Shown piece by piece: positions 61,951-64,000 of a DNA stretch of 64,000 bases; the first letter of the stretch is position 1, and each line of letters starts with the position of its first letter. A model generated the notes under the pieces. It was not told where the DNA came from, ran no database searches, and worked only from the letters and a program-made list of their open reading frames with translations. Origin of the DNA: Apus apus (Eukaryota > Chordata > Aves > Apodiformes > Apodidae); assembly GCF_020740795.1 (NCBI RefSeq), contig NC_067291.1:20924780-20988779 (forward strand), written 5' to 3'. Position numbers and translations under genes: made by a program.

Positions 61951-64000
61951 CTGCAAGAAGAACACAAAGTATTGAAAATATAAAGATAGCAATACTTGAA
62001 GAACCTAAAGTTGAAAGCCAGAAAAATTGTCCACTAAGGTCAGAACAATGAGCAAATACTCAGCGGTCTATGGAGCATTCAGATAAAAGCAGATGGAAGG
62101 AATGTCAGGGATTATTTAGCATCAGTTATGGTATTACAATGTTGTTTGTGTACCAGGTTATAATTCAACATTTTGGGGGCAATCACTAAACTTTAATCCA
62201 CAAAACCCCAGCAGGCTTGTCAAGAACATGTGAGCATTTGCAAACACTTATGCAGGTGACAGCTACAGGTGCTCCACATCTGTCAAGTGCTCTTGGAAAA
62301 CCACTGATTTGTAGGTGTTTTATTTCAGGGATCACTTAGAGGCAGAATATGGGACAAGGAAACAGAAGTGCTGGGAATGATCAGGTAAGTCTAAGTCAAC
62401 TGAATTAACTTCCAGTAAAGCATCAAACCCTACAGTTTTGGCACTAGAGCAATAGAGGGAAGTTCAGGCAGCACTACCAGAACTCCAGGCAGGAACCAGC
62501 CATTCCATCAGCAGCTCTCAGGGAGATCACAATTACCCTTGTTACTTACTAGAAATGTTTGGGATGGTACTAAATACCATTGTCCCTACTCTTAACCTTC
62601 TTCCAAATGCTTCTCTCAACATTTGTTTCTAATTTACACACTTCTCTACAGTCTCTATCCTTAGTCCTTATTTTTATTCCAAATTACTTCAAAAAGTGTT
62701 AAAGACACCTAAAACAATGCACACAAATATTCGATAGGTCAAGAGTATTAGTGACAAAATTAAACTGCCCTAATAGGTATTTGTTATATATTTGTTATTT
62801 GTTATTTGTATATTTACTAACCATTTTCAGCTGTTTCATTGAGAGCATGACCAGTCACCTCTCACTTTGCTCACTGTTAACAGGAGTCCAGTTAAACCCC
62901 TCAAAAAACCTACAGATTGTGTGGACAAAACTCTACCAATACAAGATTATTTCCTTGGAAATTCACCACTCTCTCAAGTGACTTGTGTTGGGGCTTTGCA
63001 TGGGGTTTATCTGGGTCAGGAAGTGGGCAGGGTTTCTAGGAAGGTCTGAAGACAGGAAGAGTCAGGCTGTTTCCAAGCTTCAGGTCACAAACAGGCATCA
63101 GGCTTAAGCTGTGGGCAGAATAAAGATCATTCTCTCCAGGAAGGAGGAAAAATTGCCAAGTCAAGTCACTGATAATGGACTCGTGTATTGAAGAGCAAGT
63201 CTTTTCTTCCAAACCTAGAGTAAACAAGGAGGAACTGGGAGTTCTTTCCATAATTAAAATCAGAAGATAAAAATGTTAAGCATTAGTCTAGAGGCCAAGT
63301 CTTAAAAAAAATCTGGGACAGGCAACATAAAACACTTAAAGAACTACTGGAATTAAGACTGTAAGCCATGTCTGTAAACTGAAGCACAAAGTCTAGCATA
63401 AACCATTCCAGGCAGTTCCTTGGGCTCTCCCAGCTCATTCCTTCTATTTCCTGTTTCTTTATGATTCAGGTCACATACCTCAGCTTCAGGTCAAAGCAGC
63501 CACCATCAGCAGAAAACACTACAGCTTACAGAATGGGTCAGGACAATGACAAGCCATAGGGCAAAGATGACAGAAGGAAAAGAAGCAGAACACTGAACTT
63601 CCAACCTTAGTATCCAAAGCAGGCCTGTGCTCACCACCAAATGGTGAAACTAAAGTGGATGCCACAGAAGACAACATAGTGAAAGACTATACCATTCCAG
63701 ATGTTCATCAGAAGATAACCAACTATCTGCCACAGAACCTCAGGCACCACCTCAAGAAGCCAGCAGTCTTTGCACAGAAGAGTTGGTGTTAATGCTCAGC
63801 CCTACACTGCAGTGTCTTCTGAGACATGTCTAGAAAACTGTCAGTAGAAAATAGCTTAGAAGATAGATTCCAACACAGCCAAATGACATGATGAGAAAAA
63901 ACATGACTTTGGAAGGTTTACTTACTCCACAACAGTTAGGAGTCTGTGCCCAGGTAGGTAAGGGTGTTGTGGGCAATAGCAAATATTTTACTTTCCCCAA
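61951..64000 (-). other. MORF4L1: MORF4L1 intron sequence up to the window edge
   Basis: I searched for the exons encoding KMRGAAPGKK, LQQKN and the chromodomain and did not find them, so this is read as one large intron. It contains a short (TTTGTTA)n-like tract at about 62782-62815 and a lone GTAAGT donor-like site near 63927. No gene was recognised. Confidence 0.6.
62782..62815. repeat. TTTGTTA/TTTGTAT simple repeat
   Basis: Degenerate AT-rich tandem repeat (TTTGTTATATATTTGTTATT and so on) within the MORF4L1 intron. Confidence 0.7.

Noticed and set aside
63905-63965. Possible MORF4L1 exon ending at a GTAAGT site near 63927
   Set aside because: The donor-like site is good, but none of the frames before it match the KMRGAAPGKK/LQQKN part of MORF4L1, and no suitable phase-matched acceptor was found.
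1-64000. CRISPR arrays, operons, bacterial or viral gene clusters, tRNA and rRNA genes
   Set aside because: None was seen. The window is a standard avian nuclear region with spliced genes and CR1 elements.

Overview
This is an ordinary piece of a bird nuclear genome. The evidence is spliced vertebrate genes with GT-AG introns, many CR1 non-LTR retrotransposon tails (3' ends of the ATTCTATGATTCTATGA type), a CpG-island promoter and no prokaryotic gene structure. The bird cannot be named from the sequence. I found no undescribed defence, mobile or biosynthetic system.

Two protein-coding genes are supported, both on the minus strand. UACA (uveal autoantigen with coiled-coil domains and ankyrin repeats, also called nucling) runs from its start codon at 39637 down to its stop at 7532. 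I could place 19 coding exons whose reading phases all agree. They give a protein of about 1,398 residues: a short N-terminal leader, six to seven ankyrin repeats, a linker, and about 1,000 residues of coiled coil, of which 897 codons lie in one exon (10506-13196). The start codon lies in a strong CpG island (about 38.7-40.0 kb) with two CCAAT boxes. MORF4L1 (MRG15) occupies 56.2-61.95 kb. Seven 3' coding exons are present, covering the lysine-rich linker and the whole MRG domain. The chromodomain exons should lie beyond position 64000.

Region by region: 1-5.8 kb is non-coding sequence downstream of UACA. About 5.8-7.53 kb is the probable UACA 3' UTR. The UACA body is 7.53-39.64 kb, with a first intron of about 14.1 kb. 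The intergenic stretch of about 40.0-56.2 kb is GC-rich and holds a nested CR1 pair, a 12-copy 21-bp minisatellite, a borderline CpG-rich block near 50.4-51.35 kb and an internally deleted CR1 that keeps pieces of its reverse transcriptase gene. MORF4L1 and its introns fill the rest.

The most interesting signals are: a degenerate motif that recurs about 11 times at 52-63-residue spacing in the UACA coiled coil; inverted CR1 copies that flank the giant UACA exon and could favour back-splicing; a GC-rich, diverged 84-nt linker exon; a possible shifted splice acceptor at the giant exon; and the inverted CR1-in-CR1 insertion next to the UACA promoter. The two genes act in different pathways (cytoplasmic apoptosis/NF-kB signalling and chromatin), and nothing here shows that they work together.
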